Assembly: GCA_039714555.1 (NCBI GenBank)
Contig: JBDLJB010000004.1
Span: forward strand, 1-64,000
Source of the DNA: Namhaeicola sp039714555
GTDB lineage: Bacteria > Bacteroidota > Bacteroidia > Flavobacteriales > Flavobacteriaceae
Direction of reading: 5' to 3'
Length of the DNA stretch: 64,000 nucleotides
The notes beneath the pieces are model-generated. The model saw only the letters and a list, made by a program, of their open reading frames with translations, did not search any database and had not been told where the DNA came from. The position numbers and the translations under genes are program-made. Numbering within the stretch: the stretch's first letter is position 1; the number at the start of each line of letters is the position of its first letter. Of the stretch, positions 62,841-64,000 are shown piece by piece.

Positions 62841-63380
62841 TTAAAAGGGACTTTCAAATGTAATAAATTTTTTGGCATTCATATCTTTTTCGGTTAGAAT
62901 TGGATTTTTTTCATCCCATTCAATTGAAAGATCTTTATCGTTCCAAAGTAATGAATCTTCCGAATCTTTATTGTAAAATTCTGAAGACTTATAATTGACT
63001 ATTGTATTGTTTTCTAAACTTAAAAAGCCGTGTGCAAAACCAACAGGAATAAACAATTGTTTTTTGTTTTTATCAGAAATTATATGGCTAAAATGTTTAC
63101 CATAAGTTGGTGATTTTTTACGTAGATCAACAGCTATATCTAAAATACTACCAACAATTACTCTTACTAATTTTGCTTGTGCAAAAGGGGGTCTTTGAAA
63201 ATGTAAACCTCTTAACACACCTTTATGAGATAACGACTCATTATCTTGCACAAAATTTATGCCACATACATTATCTAATTGTTTTTGATTATAAGATTCC
63301 ATAAAATAACCTCTATTATCAGTAAAAATTGTAGGAGTTATTAAAAATAGGTCAGAAAAATTAGTTTTTTCAATCTTCAT
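62841..63380 (-). CDS. rfbC: dTDP-4-dehydrorhamnose 3,5-epimerase
   Basis: 179 residues, RmlC type: ISxRGVLRGLHFQ region (here KGVLRGLHFQRPPFAQAKL with catalytic His), then VDLRKKSPTYGKH and FIPVGFAHGFLSLEN. Third step of dTDP-L-rhamnose synthesis for surface polysaccharide. Overlaps the next gene by 11 bases. Confidence 0.93.
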   Translation of the reverse strand: MKIEKTNFSDLFLITPTIFTDNRGYFMESYNQKQLDNVCGINFVQDNESLSHKGVLRGLHFQRPPFAQAKLVRVIVGSILDIAVDLRKKSPTYGKHFSHIISDKNKKQLFIPVGFAHGFLSLENNTIVNYKSSEFYNKDSEDSLLWNDKDLSIEWDEKNPILTEKDMNAKKFITFESPF

Positions 63381-64000
63381 TTTTTAAAATTACTTCTTGT
63401 AAAATATTGTTTATAGTTTTTGATTTAGTTAAGATCATTTCATGAGTTCCACCTTCAATAACGATACAATTTTGAATATATTTAATTGGAAAAATAATAT
63501 CATCACTTCCGTGGATATGAATTGTATTTCTTAGATATTTATTTTGTTGCCAATTCAATACATTAAAGATTGCCCAATTTAAGTATTTTTCATCTCTTAC
63601 CTGTAAATATTTATCAATTAATTTTGCTTTCCTTTTAAGGTTATCATTAATGGCATATTTTGAGTCTTTATTAAAACTTGCAAGTGTTTTAGAAGGAAAT
63701 AATTTGTAAAAGTGTGTTTTTAAGATCCAGTTTAAACGTTTTGGCATTTCATTATGATGTTTGATACTTGAAATTAAGATTACTTTTTTTATTGGGATTA
63801 TTTTACTTATTTCTTGAGCTAAAATTCCCCCAAAGGAAACACCTACTAAAATTGAATTTTGATGAATAACATTATCACTCATTCTTTTTGCATAATGCAC
63901 TATACTTTCGTTATAAGTTTTTGGAATCAACCATTCTAAAAAATGTATCTCAAAAGTATTTTCAGGAAGTTTTATATGCTCAAAAATATGAATTCCGGTA
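63370..64000 (-). CDS. alpha/beta hydrolase, 5' end beyond the window
   Basis: The frame stays open to the edge of the window: residues before the first possible start at 63930 read GIHIFEHIKLPENTFEIHF, which matches the usual N-terminal region of such hydrolases, so the gene is partial. The nucleophile elbow is GVSFGG with the catalytic serine; the last histidine is probably in EGGTHEMIL. Substrate unknown. It may form an operon with rfbC. Confidence 0.75.
   Translation of the reverse strand, partial: TGIHIFEHIKLPENTFEIHFLEWLIPKTYNESIVHYAKRMSDNVIHQNSILVGVSFGGILAQEISKIIPIKKVILISSIKHHNEMPKRLNWILKTHFYKLFPSKTLASFNKDSKYAINDNLKRKAKLIDKYLQVRDEKYLNWAIFNVLNWQQNKYLRNTIHIHGSDDIIFPIKYIQNCIVIEGGTHEMILTKSKTINNILQEVILKNED

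Noticed and set aside
1..64000. CRISPR arrays, insertion sequences, prophage or rRNA genes.
   Set aside because: No regularly spaced repeats, transposases, integrases or rRNA sequence were seen on either strand.

Overview
The window is a 64 kb piece of an AT-rich Bacteroidota chromosome, most likely a marine or sediment member of the Flavobacteriia. Supporting signs are the promoter -7 motif TAnnTTTG upstream of many genes, A-rich leaders without strong Shine-Dalgarno sequences, and lineage-typical genes: DUF2851, DUF2520, a PorT-like barrel, a stand-alone transketolase C-terminal subunit, a UbiA/Maf pair and TonB-dependent uptake. The genus cannot be told from the sequence.

Layout. 1-5.9 kb: tRNA-Arg, menC (menaquinone), a PadR regulator with a membrane protein, a CPBP protease, DUF2851 and an RlpA-like protein. 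5.9-13.2 kb (minus strand): an acyl-CoA-dehydratase-type ATPase activator, a 2-hydroxyacyl-CoA-dehydratase/double-cubane-like protein, a membrane polyferredoxin, an anchored His-rich protein, a TonB receptor and a small exported protein. 13.4-26.5 kb (plus strand): an 11-gene nitrous oxide reduction (nos) operon. 26.5-35.5 kb: Aer-type PAS protein, pyrophosphatase, EamA and SLC12-like transporters, lexA, a sugar-isomerase-like protein, DUF2911, a gene remnant and hutI. 35.7-39.8 kb: pta-ackA, DinB and a small basic protein. 39.8-64 kb: mostly minus-strand housekeeping genes (guanine deaminase, fumC, two DUF2147 proteins, BrkB, kdsC, DUF2520, M13 peptidase, ppdK, outer-membrane proteins, transketolase C subunit, maf, ubiA, smpB, glyS, comF, lytic transglycosylase, rfbC, a truncated hydrolase).

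The main discovery is in the nos operon. It has two consecutive NosZ-family proteins whose copper sites are lost in complementary fashion. The first (13396-15588) keeps a complete CuA site but has lost all seven CuZ histidines. The second (15618-18326) keeps the CuZ histidine motifs but has lost both CuA cysteines plus the following His and Met; it is also a predicted lipoprotein with two C-terminal c-type haem domains. In canonical NosZ homodimers electrons pass from the CuA of one monomer to the CuZ of the other, so this pair looks like a split, obligate heteromeric nitrous oxide reductase with its own electron-input module. Accessory genes nosB-like, nosD, nosG, nosH, nosF, nosL and nosY follow, then a pentapeptide-repeat lipoprotein and a YceI protein.

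Regulation. FNR-type palindromes (TGAT-N4-ATCA) lie at the same spacing from -7-like elements in both directions of the nos divergent promoter and upstream of ppdK, and one base closer upstream of pta-ackA. This suggests an anaerobic regulon that joins N2O respiration, the double-cubane cluster, acetate/ATP generation and PEP/pyruvate conversion. A strong hairpin terminator directly after the NosZ pair could set a high ratio of structural to accessory proteins.
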